Shown here: positions 39,881-49,617 of the stretch, piece after piece
Layout: each line of letters begins with the position of its first letter
How positions within the stretch are numbered: position 1 is the first letter of the stretch
Assembly: GCF_900102795.1 (NCBI RefSeq)
Contig: NZ_FMWG01000007.1
Span: 165,524 to 229,523, forward strand
Direction of reading: 5' to 3'
DNA: 64,000 nt
Origin: Epibacterium ulvae
GTDB lineage: Bacteria; Pseudomonadota; Alphaproteobacteria; Rhodobacterales; Rhodobacteraceae
Translations under genes and position numbers: made by a program
Notes under the pieces: generated by a model
What the model was told of the DNA's origin: nothing
The model's input: the letters and a program-made list of their open reading frames with translations, nothing else
The model's database searches: none

Positions 39881-40885
39881 ATGATCTCGAAACTAAAATC
39901 CCTTGCCGTTGGCGCAGCATTGTCGCTGGGCCTTGCAGGTGGTGCTGTCGCACAGGACATCCAGTTCTTTAGCATTGGTACTGGTGGCACAGCCTTTACA
40001 TATTACCCAGTGGGTGGCGTAATCGCGAATGCGATTTCCAAACCTCCAGGGTCACGCGAATGCGGTGAAGGCGGTTCTTGTGGTGTTGACGGTCTGATCG
40101 CATCAGCTGTGTCCTCTCGTGGTTCCGTTGACAATGTGAACGCAATTCTTTCTGGCCTGCGTAACTCTGGTTTCGCACAGTCTGATGTAGCCTATTGGGC
40201 CTACACCGGCACTGGCACCATGGAAGGCAACGAGCCTGCCACAGAACTGCGCACCATTGCGGCTCTGTTTGAAGAGCACATCCATCTAGTGGCTCTGGCT
40301 GACAGCGGCATCAACTCGGTTGCGGATCTGGCGGGCAAAGCCGTATCTCTGGACGAGCCAGGCTCTGGTACGTTCGTTGACGCATCCCTTATTCTGGGCG
40401 CAAACGGCCTGAGCATCGATGATGTCAAAGCCGAAGCACTGAAAGGCAATGCGGCAGCAGAAGCCCTGCGCAACGGTAAGATTGACGCGTTCTTCGCAGT
40501 CGCTGGCTACCCAACCGGTGGCATCGTAGAACTGGCATCTTCTGCCGACATCAAACTGGTTCCAATCGATGGCGCAGGCGCTGCGGCTTTGACCGAAAAA
40601 TACGGCTTCTTTGCTCAATCTGAAATCCCAGCGGGTGTCTATGAAGGTATAGATGCCGTGTCCACCGTATCCGTTGGCGCGCAGTGGTTCACGTCTGCGA
40701 AAGAAGACGAAGAGCTAATCTACAACATCACCAAAGCTTTGTGGAACGATGAGTCCCGCAAACTGCTGGATGTAGGTCACGCAAAGGGTGCGACCATCAC
40801 GCAAGAAACCGCACTGAACGGTGTCGGTGTGCCACTGCACCCAGGTGCAGAGCGTTTCTACCGCGAAGCTGGTCTGCTTAAATAA
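39881..40885 (+). CDS. TAXI-family TRAP transporter substrate-binding protein
   Basis: 334 aa with a strong AAAGGAGG ribosome-binding site and a Sec signal peptide (cleavage near VAQ-D at residue 25). The mature start IQFFSIGTGGTAFTYYPVGG is typical of the TAXI family, as are GFAQSDVAYWAYTG and VSLDEPGSGT. It captures an organic solute in the periplasm for the fused permease downstream. Two cysteines in RECGEGGSCG may form a disulfide. The substrate is not determinable; known TAXI ligands include glutamate and dicarboxylates. Confidence 0.93.
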   Translation: MISKLKSLAVGAALSLGLAGGAVAQDIQFFSIGTGGTAFTYYPVGGVIANAISKPPGSRECGEGGSCGVDGLIASAVSSRGSVDNVNAILSGLRNSGFAQSDVAYWAYTGTGTMEGNEPATELRTIAALFEEHIHLVALADSGINSVADLAGKAVSLDEPGSGTFVDASLILGANGLSIDDVKAEALKGNAAAEALRNGKIDAFFAVAGYPTGGIVELASSADIKLVPIDGAGAAALTEKYGFFAQSEIPAGVYEGIDAVSTVSVGAQWFTSAKEDEELIYNITKALWNDESRKLLDVGHAKGATITQETALNGVGVPLHPGAERFYREAGLLK

Positions 40886-40902
40886 GATGTAAACATATCT
40901 GG

Positions 40903-40936
40903 AAAAGGGTCTGTGCGGTTTGCTCGGACCCTTTTT
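40903..40936 (+). terminator. Hairpin between TAXI binding protein and permease genes (attenuating terminator)
   Basis: The stem AAAAGGGTC (40903-40911) with GACCCTTTT (40927-40935) and a T-run lies 18 bases after the binding-protein stop. It would let the binding protein be made in excess over the permease. Confidence 0.8.
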
Positions 40937-41018
40937 CATATGAGAGTGCGTGTCGATCCCTGTGTGACATAAAGGGCGTTTCGAAACGCGAAAGTCCGCA
41001 AATTCAAAGGATACCCGA

Positions 41019-43037
41019 ATGAGCGACAAAGAACTCACCGCCGAAGAACTCGCGGCCATTGAGCGGAAGTATGATTCTGAATCTGCTTTCCGGCCGACGG
41101 GTTCGAAAATCGGCAAAGTGATCACTGCTGCTTTGGTGGCGATGACCCTCTATCATGTGTACCAGGCTGGATTTGGCACCACCAACGAGCTGATGCGTTT
41201 CGGCGTGCATCTGGCCTTTGTTCTAGGCCTGACATTCCTGCTGTTTTCCTGGCGACGCAGCCCCGATACGTCTATGCCACCAAAGGTGTGGTACCGCATA
41301 GATGGTGTCAACATTCTTGATATTATTCTCGCGCTGTTGGCGGTCGCCGCCGCGATGTATCTGCCCTTGTTGCCGCTTGACGTAGCCGCAGCTCGCGCGG
41401 GTAATCCGAATGCGATGGATACCTTTATGGGGTCGGTCGTGTTGCTGTTCACACTCGAAGCCGCGCGCCGCTCGATTGGTCCAACTCTACCAGCGATTGC
41501 GCTTATTTTTGTGCTTTATGCAATCTTTGGACGCTACGCACCCGGACCGTTGATCCATGCCGGCGTCTCTTGGGCAGGCTTTGTTGATGGGATCTATGGC
41601 GCGCAGGGCATTTATGGCATCGCGATTGGCGCGATGGCAAAATATGTGTTCCTATTTGTGGTCTTTGGCGTCCTGTCAACCCGCATTGGTCTGGGGGCTT
41701 TGTTCATCGATATGGCGACCGCTTTGGCGGGACGCTTTTCTGGTGGCCCTGCCAAAGTGGCGATCTGTGCATCAGCCTTTATGGGCTCGATCTCTGGTTC
41801 CTCAATTGCCAACACCGTGACGACGGGTTCATTGACCATTCCAGCCATGAAAAAAGTCGGCTACCCGCCGCATTTCTCAGGCGCGGTAGAGGCAACGGCC
41901 TCCACCGGTGGACAAATCACCCCACCCGTCATGGGGGCTGCCGCCTTTATCATGGTTGACTACCTGAACATTCCACTACGTGATGTTCTGGCCGCGGCCT
42001 TGTTCCCCGCCTTGCTGCACTATTTTGGCATCTTTGTCATGGTGCACCTGGAGGCGAAAAAGCTGGGCCTGCGTGGCCTGCGCGCCGAAGAGCTGCCCAA
42101 AGTTGTACTGGTGCTGAAAGAGCATTGGATGGCGCTGGTCCCGTTGATCGTGTTGATCTACTCAATCTTCTCGGGGCGGACACCTGATTATGCTGGTGTG
42201 AATGCTATCATTGCCTGTGTGGTCGTAGGGTTTCTGAAGCCAAACAATCGACTGACTATACCCGACCTTTGGGACTCCCTTGCGGTGGGGGCACGCAATA
42301 CAATTGCAATTGGGACGGCAGCAGCCTGTGTTGGCATTATTGTCGGTGTAATCACATTGTCTGGCTCCGGTTTCCGGATTGGTGCAATTGTGATCACCAC
42401 AGCCAATGACCTAGCTGGATTCTTCTCGGCATTGCCATTGTTCAATTACTTTGAATTGCAACAATGGGCGCTGTTCTTCTCATTGGTATTGGTCGCGATG
42501 GCCTGTATCGTGATGGGCGCAGGCGTACCAACCACGGCAACATATATCATTCTGGTCTCGGTAACAGCAGGTGCTTTCCAGATTCTGGGGGTTGAACCAC
42601 TGGTCGCGCATTTCTTCGTGTTCTATTACGGAGTTCTGGCCGATATCACACCTCCCGTCGCATTGGCAGCTTATGCGGCAGCTGGAATCGCTGGATCCAA
42701 CCCATTCAAAACCGGGAACACCGCGTTCAGACTGGGCATCGCAAAAGCGTTGGTGCCTTTTGTGTTTGTTTACTCGCCTGCACTGTTATTGGTCGCAGAT
42801 GGGTTCACATGGGCCGCTTTCACCATCACACTGGCGGGTGCTATGATGGGGATCGCATCCTTGGGTGTGGCCTTCTCGGGCTATCTGATGGCGCCATTAA
42901 GCAAGCTAGAACGCTATTGGATTGGTCTGGTTTCTGGCCTGTTTATCGCACCGGGTCTGGCCACTTTTGTCATTGGCCTTGCACTTCTGCTCCCAGTCAT
43001 AATTTTACAGATGAGAGCGCGCAACAAGCAGCACTAA
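41019..43037 (+). CDS. TRAP transporter fused permease (DctQM type)
   Basis: 672 aa, polytopic. The first part (about residues 30-200) corresponds to the small DctQ-like subunit; the rest is the DctM large subunit with about 12 helices. Typical segments are ASAFMGSISGSSIANTVTTG and the matching MGAGVPTTATYIILVSV, the internal-repeat regions that form the sodium-coupled path. It imports the TAXI protein's ligand with Na+. The gene follows the binding-protein gene after a hairpin. Confidence 0.93.
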   Translation: MSDKELTAEELAAIERKYDSESAFRPTGSKIGKVITAALVAMTLYHVYQAGFGTTNELMRFGVHLAFVLGLTFLLFSWRRSPDTSMPPKVWYRIDGVNILDIILALLAVAAAMYLPLLPLDVAAARAGNPNAMDTFMGSVVLLFTLEAARRSIGPTLPAIALIFVLYAIFGRYAPGPLIHAGVSWAGFVDGIYGAQGIYGIAIGAMAKYVFLFVVFGVLSTRIGLGALFIDMATALAGRFSGGPAKVAICASAFMGSISGSSIANTVTTGSLTIPAMKKVGYPPHFSGAVEATASTGGQITPPVMGAAAFIMVDYLNIPLRDVLAAALFPALLHYFGIFVMVHLEAKKLGLRGLRAEELPKVVLVLKEHWMALVPLIVLIYSIFSGRTPDYAGVNAIIACVVVGFLKPNNRLTIPDLWDSLAVGARNTIAIGTAAACVGIIVGVITLSGSGFRIGAIVITTANDLAGFFSALPLFNYFELQQWALFFSLVLVAMACIVMGAGVPTTATYIILVSVTAGAFQILGVEPLVAHFFVFYYGVLADITPPVALAAYAAAGIAGSNPFKTGNTAFRLGIAKALVPFVFVYSPALLLVADGFTWAAFTITLAGAMMGIASLGVAFSGYLMAPLSKLERYWIGLVSGLFIAPGLATFVIGLALLLPVIILQMRARNKQH

Positions 43038-43047
43038 GAAAACAACT

Positions 43048-43080
43048 ACAAACCCTGGACCTATTCCCAGGGTTTGTAAT
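43048..43080 (+). terminator. Hairpin terminator after the TRAP permease
   Basis: A perfect 11-bp stem, ACAAACCCTGG (43048-43058) with CCAGGGTTTGT (43067-43077), is followed by AATTAT. The T-tract is weak. It starts 10 bases past the stop. Confidence 0.65.
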
Positions 43081-43334
43081 TATCCGAATAGTTATTTGTT
43101 GAACAAAATTTCCAGCTTTATGCAAAAATTGTTGACGCAGAATTCGCGTGCTCACGACTGTGGAGTGGTGGCTGATGGCACGACATTTAAATTCAAGGAA
43201 GCAACCTATCGTGTGATAGCGTTTTCAGACAGTCAACAATCGGAGCGACCTTGGCAGTAATCACAGTTTAAACCTTAGGGGTCGCATAAAACAGGTTGGA
43301 GGCAGCACGCAAACAGTCGACATCTTTCCTAGGC

Positions 43335-44222
43335 TTAGGCACCTCTATTATTTGTACGAAACTGGCCTTTAAGCGCTGTTTCAGCGCGAACACGCGCATA
43401 CCTTCGGCGGCTCACCGGAATAATATCCCCATTGTCTAGCTTTGCCCGATAAGCGCTACCGTCTACATCAATTTGCAAAACATGACGGTATCGAACCCAA
43501 TGAGACCGATGGCATTGAATACCCCGAAATCCCGTTAGAACCTTAACGGCTTGAGAAAACGGCATATGGACAATTGCCTGCCCTGCTTTGGTAACAACAA
43601 GAATATAATGATCCTGCGCCTGAATTCTTATGAGATCTTGTTCAAGATGATGTGGAACTTGTGGCAACACAGTTTGCAGGACCGGCTCTGTGCTCACTTT
43701 GTGCACCAAGGATTCGCGTAGTTTTTTGGTGAGCGTCACTGTGCGCGCGGCGAACAGAACGGTTATCGCAGCAAGGCTAATGGCGGGATGAAGGATGTCC
43801 AGCACTTCTTGCAAATAGGCGTAAACTAAGACTGTATGCTCTGCCTCCTGTTCCTCAACGCCAATTACGGTGTCAATCATCAGTGAGGGAAAGGCCAATA
43901 TGAACGGCAGCGAGATCACAGATAGGATTAAAGTCCAAGGTGCCTGCAACCCCGCAATGATCCCGATTGAGTTTACCGAAATCATGATCATCATCGACAC
44001 AAATAAGTGCAGGAACCAATGCACAATGGCTGCGACAAAACCCAACCCTTGCGTCCCTTCAGGGCCAAAGCCGGACAACGTAACCGCTCCGATCAGGGAG
44101 TAGAGTGTCGCGAACTTCAGCAAGTCGGGCCAACTGGTAAAATTCTCAGGGATCGTAAAATGATCCGCAACTTGCTTTAGGGCAATTGGCACGATTGATG
44201 CCAAACGTTTGGAAAACTTCAT
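43335..44222 (-). CDS. Membrane-anchored LytTR-domain transcriptional regulator
   Basis: 295 aa from the ATG at 44222 (MKFSKRLASIVP); an upstream start at 44288 would add 22 residues and cannot be excluded. Four membrane helices at about residues 35-170 are followed by a LytTR DNA-binding domain (about 195-285) with IRIQAQDHYILVV, HRSHWVRYRHV and IIPVSRRRYARVR. Such one-component regulators sense membrane or extracellular signals. It is divergent from a MipA/OmpV gene, and a LytTR-like direct repeat lies between them, so that gene is a likely target. Confidence 0.85.
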   Translation of the reverse strand: MKFSKRLASIVPIALKQVADHFTIPENFTSWPDLLKFATLYSLIGAVTLSGFGPEGTQGLGFVAAIVHWFLHLFVSMMIMISVNSIGIIAGLQAPWTLILSVISLPFILAFPSLMIDTVIGVEEQEAEHTVLVYAYLQEVLDILHPAISLAAITVLFAARTVTLTKKLRESLVHKVSTEPVLQTVLPQVPHHLEQDLIRIQAQDHYILVVTKAGQAIVHMPFSQAVKVLTGFRGIQCHRSHWVRYRHVLQIDVDGSAYRAKLDNGDIIPVSRRRYARVRAETALKGQFRTNNRGA

Positions 44223-44316
44223 ATCTTTGATGCGCTCGCTTTTAGAGAACCTAACTGCGCCAATGGTTCTCAAATATACACATAGCAATGTTTATTTCGC
44301 CAGCGGTAGATAACTG

Positions 44317-44346
44317 ACCGTTCGCGCAAGCCGTTGGCGAGTTGAC
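44317..44346. promoter_or_regulatory. Candidate LytTR binding site
   Basis: ACCGTTCGC (44317-44325) and CGAGTTGAC (44338-44346) place two GTT cores exactly 21 bases apart. This is the spacing of the direct repeats bound by LytTR domains. The second repeat matches the consensus poorly. Confidence 0.4.
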
Positions 44347-44463
44347 GCATGAAAGCGACCACAAACGAAACTTACCTAGTCTGCCCCCAGAATTCCCTGA
44401 CATGTCGTTAAGCAATCAGGACCTCCTGATGCCTCGTATTTAGAAAACCATCCAAGTGGAAAC

Positions 44464-45258
44464 ATGAAAATGGGTTACCCTACTATGTCGATCGGAGTTG
44501 CGCTTGTCGCAACGTCGGTTGCAGCAACACAAGTCGTCGCACAAGAAGTGGAGTCGAGTTGGGAAGGACACATCGGTATAGGCCTACGCCACGAACCCGT
44601 CTATTCAGGTTCAGATAAAACCGAGAACTCTGCAGCGTTGGATATCAATCTGACGTGGAACAACTTGCTGTTCGTGAGTTCAGAAACTGGCGTTGGTGCT
44701 TACCTGCTAAACGCTGAACGGACAGGCGGAGATTTCACACTGGGGCTCGCCGTCGGATATGACGCCAATGAGCGCTTGGTTGCGGATGATAATCGCCTAA
44801 GCGGCCTGCGAGATGTCAAAGGCAGCCCAACGCTACAATTGTTAATGGAATATGATTTGGGGCTCGCTGACGTCGAGCTGAACGTATCGCGCGCCTTTGG
44901 TAGTGATGGCCATGAAGGGCTCACGGCGGAGTTGAGCGCCAACTTCGAATATCAACTAAGCACACGAACCTACCTTGGCTTTTCGCCCTCAATTACATGG
45001 GCCAATTCCAACTATATGACTGCGCTTTATGGTGTTTCTTCCGGGCAAGCCGCAAACAGCAGTTTTTCCAAACACAAAGCGGGATCTGGTATCGAGAACG
45101 TCGGCGTGGAGCTAAGCATAACACATTTGCTCAACGACAGTTTCGGCCTTTATGGCGCTGCGGAGTACAGCGCGTTGCAGGGTGATGCGAAAAACAGCCC
45201 GGTCACTTTTGACTCGTCACAGCTAGAGCTGACCACAGGTATCGTATTCCGGTTCTAA
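44464..45258 (+). CDS. MipA/OmpV-family outer-membrane protein
   Basis: 264 aa with a signal peptide (cleavage near VAQ-E, residue 27). The mature protein is a beta-barrel rich in alternating hydrophobic residues, ending in aromatic Phe (GIVFRF), the signal for BAM insertion. WEGHIGIGLRHEPVYSGSD and the later LGLAVGYD strands are typical of MipA/OmpV. The family includes scaffolding proteins for murein synthesis and porin-like proteins; the substrate is unknown. It is divergent from the LytTR regulator. Confidence 0.85.
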   Translation: MKMGYPTMSIGVALVATSVAATQVVAQEVESSWEGHIGIGLRHEPVYSGSDKTENSAALDINLTWNNLLFVSSETGVGAYLLNAERTGGDFTLGLAVGYDANERLVADDNRLSGLRDVKGSPTLQLLMEYDLGLADVELNVSRAFGSDGHEGLTAELSANFEYQLSTRTYLGFSPSITWANSNYMTALYGVSSGQAANSSFSKHKAGSGIENVGVELSITHLLNDSFGLYGAAEYSALQGDAKNSPVTFDSSQLELTTGIVFRF

Positions 45259-45360
45259 CATTTCTTTGCCAGAGCAGCCGAAGGCGCTCTGGCGTGTTCT
45301 CCCTGAATTTAAGAGACGCAACGGGTCCTATCTGTGGCCTCGTCACTGGAGTAGTCAGCT

Positions 45361-46299
45361 ATGGCGCAATTTTCTCTTTCCGATTTGTATGGGTACTTTC
45401 GCTTTCTGCGGATACCTATTATCGTTTTTGGGCTTTTGTATACATTGACCGACACCAGAATTGGTGTGCATGCGGTTTTTGAGGTGATCAACTTTGTTTC
45501 ACCAGATGAGCACCCGCAATATATGCCGACCAACCCAGCAGTGCCGGAAACAGCGACACTTAAACCTGTTGGGATTCTCGATTTACCAGATAGCGTCGAA
45601 CAGCCCTCAGGGCTGAGTGTTGGCGAAGATGAAAATCAACTTTTTCTCGTGACAGATCAGGCCGAACTATTTGAACTGAAAGGCGATACGCTGACCGTCG
45701 CATCACGTGTTCTGATGAAAAACGTTCCCCTGGTATTTCGACAGGGAACAATTGAAACAGTAGCTATCGGGGCGGGCAAAGTCTTTGTCTCAGGAGATGG
45801 CGGCACTATTCAAGTTTGGAAAAAGCTAGGTGTGCATTGGCACCACCAAAAGGACATTGTTCCCAGCGGCCCCGATGCGGCCCAGGTAACGTCGCTTTCA
45901 GCGATGACCTATGATGAGAACAGTCAGATGTTGCATTTTGGGACTGAAACTGGCGTGCTGGGCGCAATTGACACGCGCAATGGTGAGGTCTCTATCCTCG
46001 TCCTAAAAGGCGCGAATAAGCCTGAACGTAGCCTTCGAGACCTAGAATTTGTCGGCATGGACATTCGTGATGGGCGTTTGTTTGTGCTAACAGCCACGAT
46101 CCCGTCAATTCTTGAAGTAGATCTGGCAACCGGCTGGATCAACAACCTCTACCTTATTGCAGGTAATTCAGACCCAGCAGGTTTAGCACTTGTGAATAAC
46201 CTGGCTCTGGTTTTGCAGGATCACGAGTACACAGAACCCTCCCCCGGCATCAAGGCTTATCAGATCCCCAGCCTACGTGAGGGTGGGACAGGTTCATGA
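45361..46299 (+). CDS. Membrane-anchored beta-propeller-like protein (SdiA-regulated-like)
   Basis: 312 aa with GGAG before the ATG. An N-terminal membrane segment (IPIIVFGLLYTL) is followed by a periplasmic domain with propeller-like repeats: PSGLSVGEDENQLFLVTDQ, LEFVGMDIRDGRLFVLT, PAGLALVNNLALVLQD. These resemble the SdiA-regulated domain of unknown function. It overlaps the next gene by ATGA, so it belongs to the glycosylation operon, perhaps as a periplasmic scaffold. The function is not known. Confidence 0.6.
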   Translation: MAQFSLSDLYGYFRFLRIPIIVFGLLYTLTDTRIGVHAVFEVINFVSPDEHPQYMPTNPAVPETATLKPVGILDLPDSVEQPSGLSVGEDENQLFLVTDQAELFELKGDTLTVASRVLMKNVPLVFRQGTIETVAIGAGKVFVSGDGGTIQVWKKLGVHWHHQKDIVPSGPDAAQVTSLSAMTYDENSQMLHFGTETGVLGAIDTRNGEVSILVLKGANKPERSLRDLEFVGMDIRDGRLFVLTATIPSILEVDLATGWINNLYLIAGNSDPAGLALVNNLALVLQDHEYTEPSPGIKAYQIPSLREGGTGS

Positions 46300-47918
46300 T
46301 TTTGGGAACCTTCCGAACGCAAAAAAACCAAATAAATGATCTCACGCAGAAAAGGAATTTAGCCGTGAAACCCTTAAGTTCAGCTGCAACTTTTCAGCCG
46401 AGCTGTTGCACGCCTCAGATTGCGGAACCCCCTGTGAATATGAGTGGAATGCCACGTCAGGCAATTACGCTGTCACGATATGAGGTGATGGTGTTGCTGG
46501 GTGGGCTAATCGTCTTGGGCTGTGTTCGACTGGTTGGAATGTTCCTTGTTCCACTCACCGATACAACCGAAGCGCGTTATGCAGAAATTGCCCGAAAAAT
46601 GGTAGAGACACAGGATTGGATTACACCTCAGTTTGATTACCAAATTCCGTTTTGGGGTAAACCACCACTACACACCTGGCTTTCAGCATTAGGAATGGAG
46701 CTGTTTGGGGTCAACGCATTTGGGGCGCGTATTTTGATCTTTACTTGCGCTATTGTGCTCTTGTTTCTGCTCTTTCGATGGGTTCGTCAAAACCTCGGCT
46801 CTGGCGCTGGATTATGCGTGGTTTCTGTTCTGTCCAGCTCAATTCTGTTTTTTGGAGCCAGTGCATTTGTCATGACAGATCTGGTGCTGGTTTTTGGAAC
46901 AACCCTTGTAATGATGTCACTGTGGCAAGCGATGTGTGCCGAGGCCCCCCGGTCGCGGGCAGCATGGCCTGCTTTTGTAGGCCTCGCTATTGGGTTGTTG
47001 GCCAAGGGACCAGTCGCGTTGGTTTTGTGTGTAATCCCGATTGCTCTCTGGGCTCTGCTCAGCGGGCAGACTCGTAGCCTACTCCGCGTGCGTTGGGGCA
47101 CTGGAGCGTTGTTAACCCTGCTCTTAGCTTTACCTTGGTATGTTCTGGCAGAGCTGAAAACCCCCGGATTTCTAAACTACTTTCTTGTTGGTGAGCACTT
47201 TGAGCGTTTCACTGTTCCTGATTGGCAGGGAGACTTGTACGGATCAGGGCATGAACGCCCGAAAGGGGCGATCTGGGCAGACTGGACGCTAGCATTTCTG
47301 CCATGGTCTTTATTCCTCATTCCACTGATTTTAAAACCCTCCCGTCTCAAATCAGCATTCGTTTCGGACCGATCCGGTTGGCTATTGTATTTGCTGTGTT
47401 GGTCGCTATCGCCGATGATCTTGTTTACTTTGTCGGCCAACATCCTGGCCGCTTATACCCTCCCCTCTTTGCCAGCAGCCTCAATTCTGATTGTCTGCCT
47501 GTATTCTGTTATATGGTCAGGCGCTGACCAAAGCATAATACGTGTGTGTTTTGCGGGTGGTCTTTTAGGCATCCTAGCGGTCTGGACCATCATGGTCACC
47601 TTAGCGCATGTACAACCTGATGCGCTGAAATTGCGGAGTGCAAAAGTGCTGGTCAGCACTCTAGGCCAGATTGATGAAGACGCAACGCTCTACTATTTGG
47701 GCCGCCGTAGCTACTCTGGTGAATTTTACACACATGGCCACGCGCAGGTTATACCGGATCTCTCCCAACTTAACGATCACATACAGGCTCTTGCGGTTCC
47801 ACTACACAATGAAGCGTCTGATCTTGAAAAAATCGCGGATGATTTTGAACGCATCGGACAATTTGGCCGCCACGTTTTATTTTATCGCTCTCTGCCTGCA
47901 TCGGAGGTCAAACAATGA
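46296..47918 (+). CDS. ArnT-like polytopic glycosyltransferase (GT-C fold)
   Basis: 540 aa. After about 60 polar residues (the true start could be later) come about 12 helices. The first periplasmic loop DTTEARYAEIARKMVETQDWITPQ and WGKPPLHTWLSA are the signature of the ArnT/PMT-like family, with the catalytic acidic residues in that loop. These enzymes move a sugar from a polyprenyl phosphate to lipid A, a glycan or a protein on the periplasmic side. It is coupled (ATGA) to the GtrB-like gene, which makes the lipid-linked donor. Confidence 0.85.
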   Translation: MILGTFRTQKNQINDLTQKRNLAVKPLSSAATFQPSCCTPQIAEPPVNMSGMPRQAITLSRYEVMVLLGGLIVLGCVRLVGMFLVPLTDTTEARYAEIARKMVETQDWITPQFDYQIPFWGKPPLHTWLSALGMELFGVNAFGARILIFTCAIVLLFLLFRWVRQNLGSGAGLCVVSVLSSSILFFGASAFVMTDLVLVFGTTLVMMSLWQAMCAEAPRSRAAWPAFVGLAIGLLAKGPVALVLCVIPIALWALLSGQTRSLLRVRWGTGALLTLLLALPWYVLAELKTPGFLNYFLVGEHFERFTVPDWQGDLYGSGHERPKGAIWADWTLAFLPWSLFLIPLILKPSRLKSAFVSDRSGWLLYLLCWSLSPMILFTLSANILAAYTLPSLPAASILIVCLYSVIWSGADQSIIRVCFAGGLLGILAVWTIMVTLAHVQPDALKLRSAKVLVSTLGQIDEDATLYYLGRRSYSGEFYTHGHAQVIPDLSQLNDHIQALAVPLHNEASDLEKIADDFERIGQFGRHVLFYRSLPASEVKQ

Positions 47919-48910
47919 ATTATTCAGAGCAATCTCTGTTGCAATTTCCAGCAGCCCTGCAGGACACAGATCCACAGCCTGATTTAAGCTTTGTTATTCC
48001 GGCGTATAACGAAAGCGAAAATATCCAAAATACTCTATTTGGTATTTCTGAAGAAGCGAAGCGACTGAAGAAATCATTTGAAATTATCGTTGTAGACGAT
48101 GGAAGCACCGATGATACTTTCGATCGCCTGATCTGTCTTGGCGACGAATTACCATTATCGGCTATTCGTCTGTCGCGAAACTTTGGCAAGGAACAGGCCA
48201 TGTCTGCAGGTCTGATGCGGACATGCGGCAAAGCCGTCGTCATCATGGATGCAGATTTGCAGGAGCCTCTTTCGACCTTGCAATGTTTGATCGAGCGTTT
48301 CGAGCAAGGATACGATGTGGTCTATGCGGTACGGGCTCATCGCGATGACGAGAGCCAATTGAAACGGTTTTTAACAACCGGATTCTACCGCCTTCTCAGT
48401 TTGGGAAGCGAGTGCCCTGTCCCGCCCAACGCCCGGGACTACCGTATAATGGACCGACGCGTCGTCGAGGCGTTGGTTGCGCTGCCTGAACGCAACAAGT
48501 TCATGAAAGGGTTATTCAGTTGGGTTGGGTTTAAAAGCTGTGGCGTACCAATCGAATTGCGTTCCAGACAGGCAGGTTCCAGTAAGTTTAGCTTGCGGAA
48601 GTTGTTCAAGCTTGCCCTGACCGGGTTAACGGCGTTCTCAGACTGGCCGCTACGTATTTGGACGGTGATTGGCTTTATCTTCGCCAGTATATCCATGCTG
48701 TTCAGCTTTTGGATTGTCATTAAAACCTTGCTCTGGGGCGTGGATGTTCCAGGTTTTGCAACGACGACCACCGCGATTTTCTTTCTTGGCGGGCTGCAGT
48801 TGATTTCTATTGGCGTGATCGGAGAATATCTTTCTCGTGTGTTTTCTGAGGTTAAACAACGTCCCGGCTTCATCATTGCCGAAGAATACAAATCAAACTC
48901 TGAAATATGA
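47915..48910 (+). CDS. Polyprenyl-phosphate glycosyltransferase (GtrB/ArnC-like, GT2), copy 1
   Basis: 331 aa with a GGAGG ribosome-binding site. The GT2 domain has SFVIPAYNESENI, VVDDGSTDDT, IMDADLQEP and the QRxxW-like MKGLFSWVGF segment. Two C-terminal membrane helices (about 235-300) match GtrB/DPM1-type synthases. It transfers a sugar from a nucleotide donor to undecaprenyl phosphate at the inner face. It overlaps the ArnT-like and GtrA genes by ATGA on both sides, giving a three-gene module. Confidence 0.9.
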   Translation: MNYSEQSLLQFPAALQDTDPQPDLSFVIPAYNESENIQNTLFGISEEAKRLKKSFEIIVVDDGSTDDTFDRLICLGDELPLSAIRLSRNFGKEQAMSAGLMRTCGKAVVIMDADLQEPLSTLQCLIERFEQGYDVVYAVRAHRDDESQLKRFLTTGFYRLLSLGSECPVPPNARDYRIMDRRVVEALVALPERNKFMKGLFSWVGFKSCGVPIELRSRQAGSSKFSLRKLFKLALTGLTAFSDWPLRIWTVIGFIFASISMLFSFWIVIKTLLWGVDVPGFATTTTAIFFLGGLQLISIGVIGEYLSRVFSEVKQRPGFIIAEEYKSNSEI

Positions 48911-49311
48911 AAACTCTATTTCAAATTATACGATTTTGTATTGTCGGAGGTGCCGCAACGATGCTGCACTATGGAATAGCCATATCCATGTTGATGCTGG
49001 ATATGGCTGTTTTTTGGGCCAATTGGATCGGCTTCTTAAGTGCGTTTGGATTGGGTTTTGTCGGTCATGTGTTTTTCACTTTTCATGACTGCCAGACCCG
49101 AAAATTGAGTGCACTGACCAAGTATGCTTTTGTATCAATCACAAGCTTTCTGTGTGGCCAATCCCTGCTGACAGTGGCCATGCTTTTTTATAGGATGCCC
49201 GATGATTTAGCGCTGTCTCTTGTGATCATATTGACCGCGACAATCAACTTTGTACTTAGTCGCAACTGGGCTTTTGCAGTGGCTTCACGACCTGGCAAGG
49301 GGGCTGACTGA
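48907..49311 (+). CDS. GtrA-family flippase-like protein, copy 1
   Basis: 134 aa with four membrane helices: FCIVGGAATMLHYGIAI near the start and ATINFVLSRNWAF at the end, the family's hallmark (FVxxGxxxTxxHYxxA, NFxxxRxWxF). It is thought to flip the lipid-linked sugar made by GtrB to the periplasm. Its start overlaps the GtrB stop (ATGA). Confidence 0.9.
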   Translation: MKTLFQIIRFCIVGGAATMLHYGIAISMLMLDMAVFWANWIGFLSAFGLGFVGHVFFTFHDCQTRKLSALTKYAFVSITSFLCGQSLLTVAMLFYRMPDDLALSLVIILTATINFVLSRNWAFAVASRPGKGAD

Positions 49312-49617
49312 CCTGAGCCCTTAAAGTATCAACAACGTCGCGAACTTGGCGAACAGCGCAACTGACCACGCCAGTCTCGTCGCAGGAACATTGGGCCATA
49401 AAGCGTCTCCCTCGTCTGAGTGTTTGGACAAATGGCTGGTTCAACTAAGAGAGCGTTACGCTTAACTGGTCGTTTTGCTCTGGTGTGGCGAATGATACGC
49501 GTCGCAAACACGGCAGTTCACGTATTGCTCACATTTAGCTGTGTACACCCATTTGTGTGGTGCCATAGAGACCCTTTGACAATACTTCAGTTGTGCACCC
49601 GTTGATAAGAGGTATCC
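49312..49617. other. Intergenic region after the first Gtr module
   Basis: 306 bases with no supported gene. Short ORFs here have no recognisable features. The promoter of the following secreted protein is probably here, with AGAGG just before its ATG. Confidence 0.35.

Noticed and set aside
49256..49444. 62-codon minus-strand ORF in the gap after gtrA
   Set aside because: No ribosome-binding site, no motif, and it overlaps the GtrA gene end.
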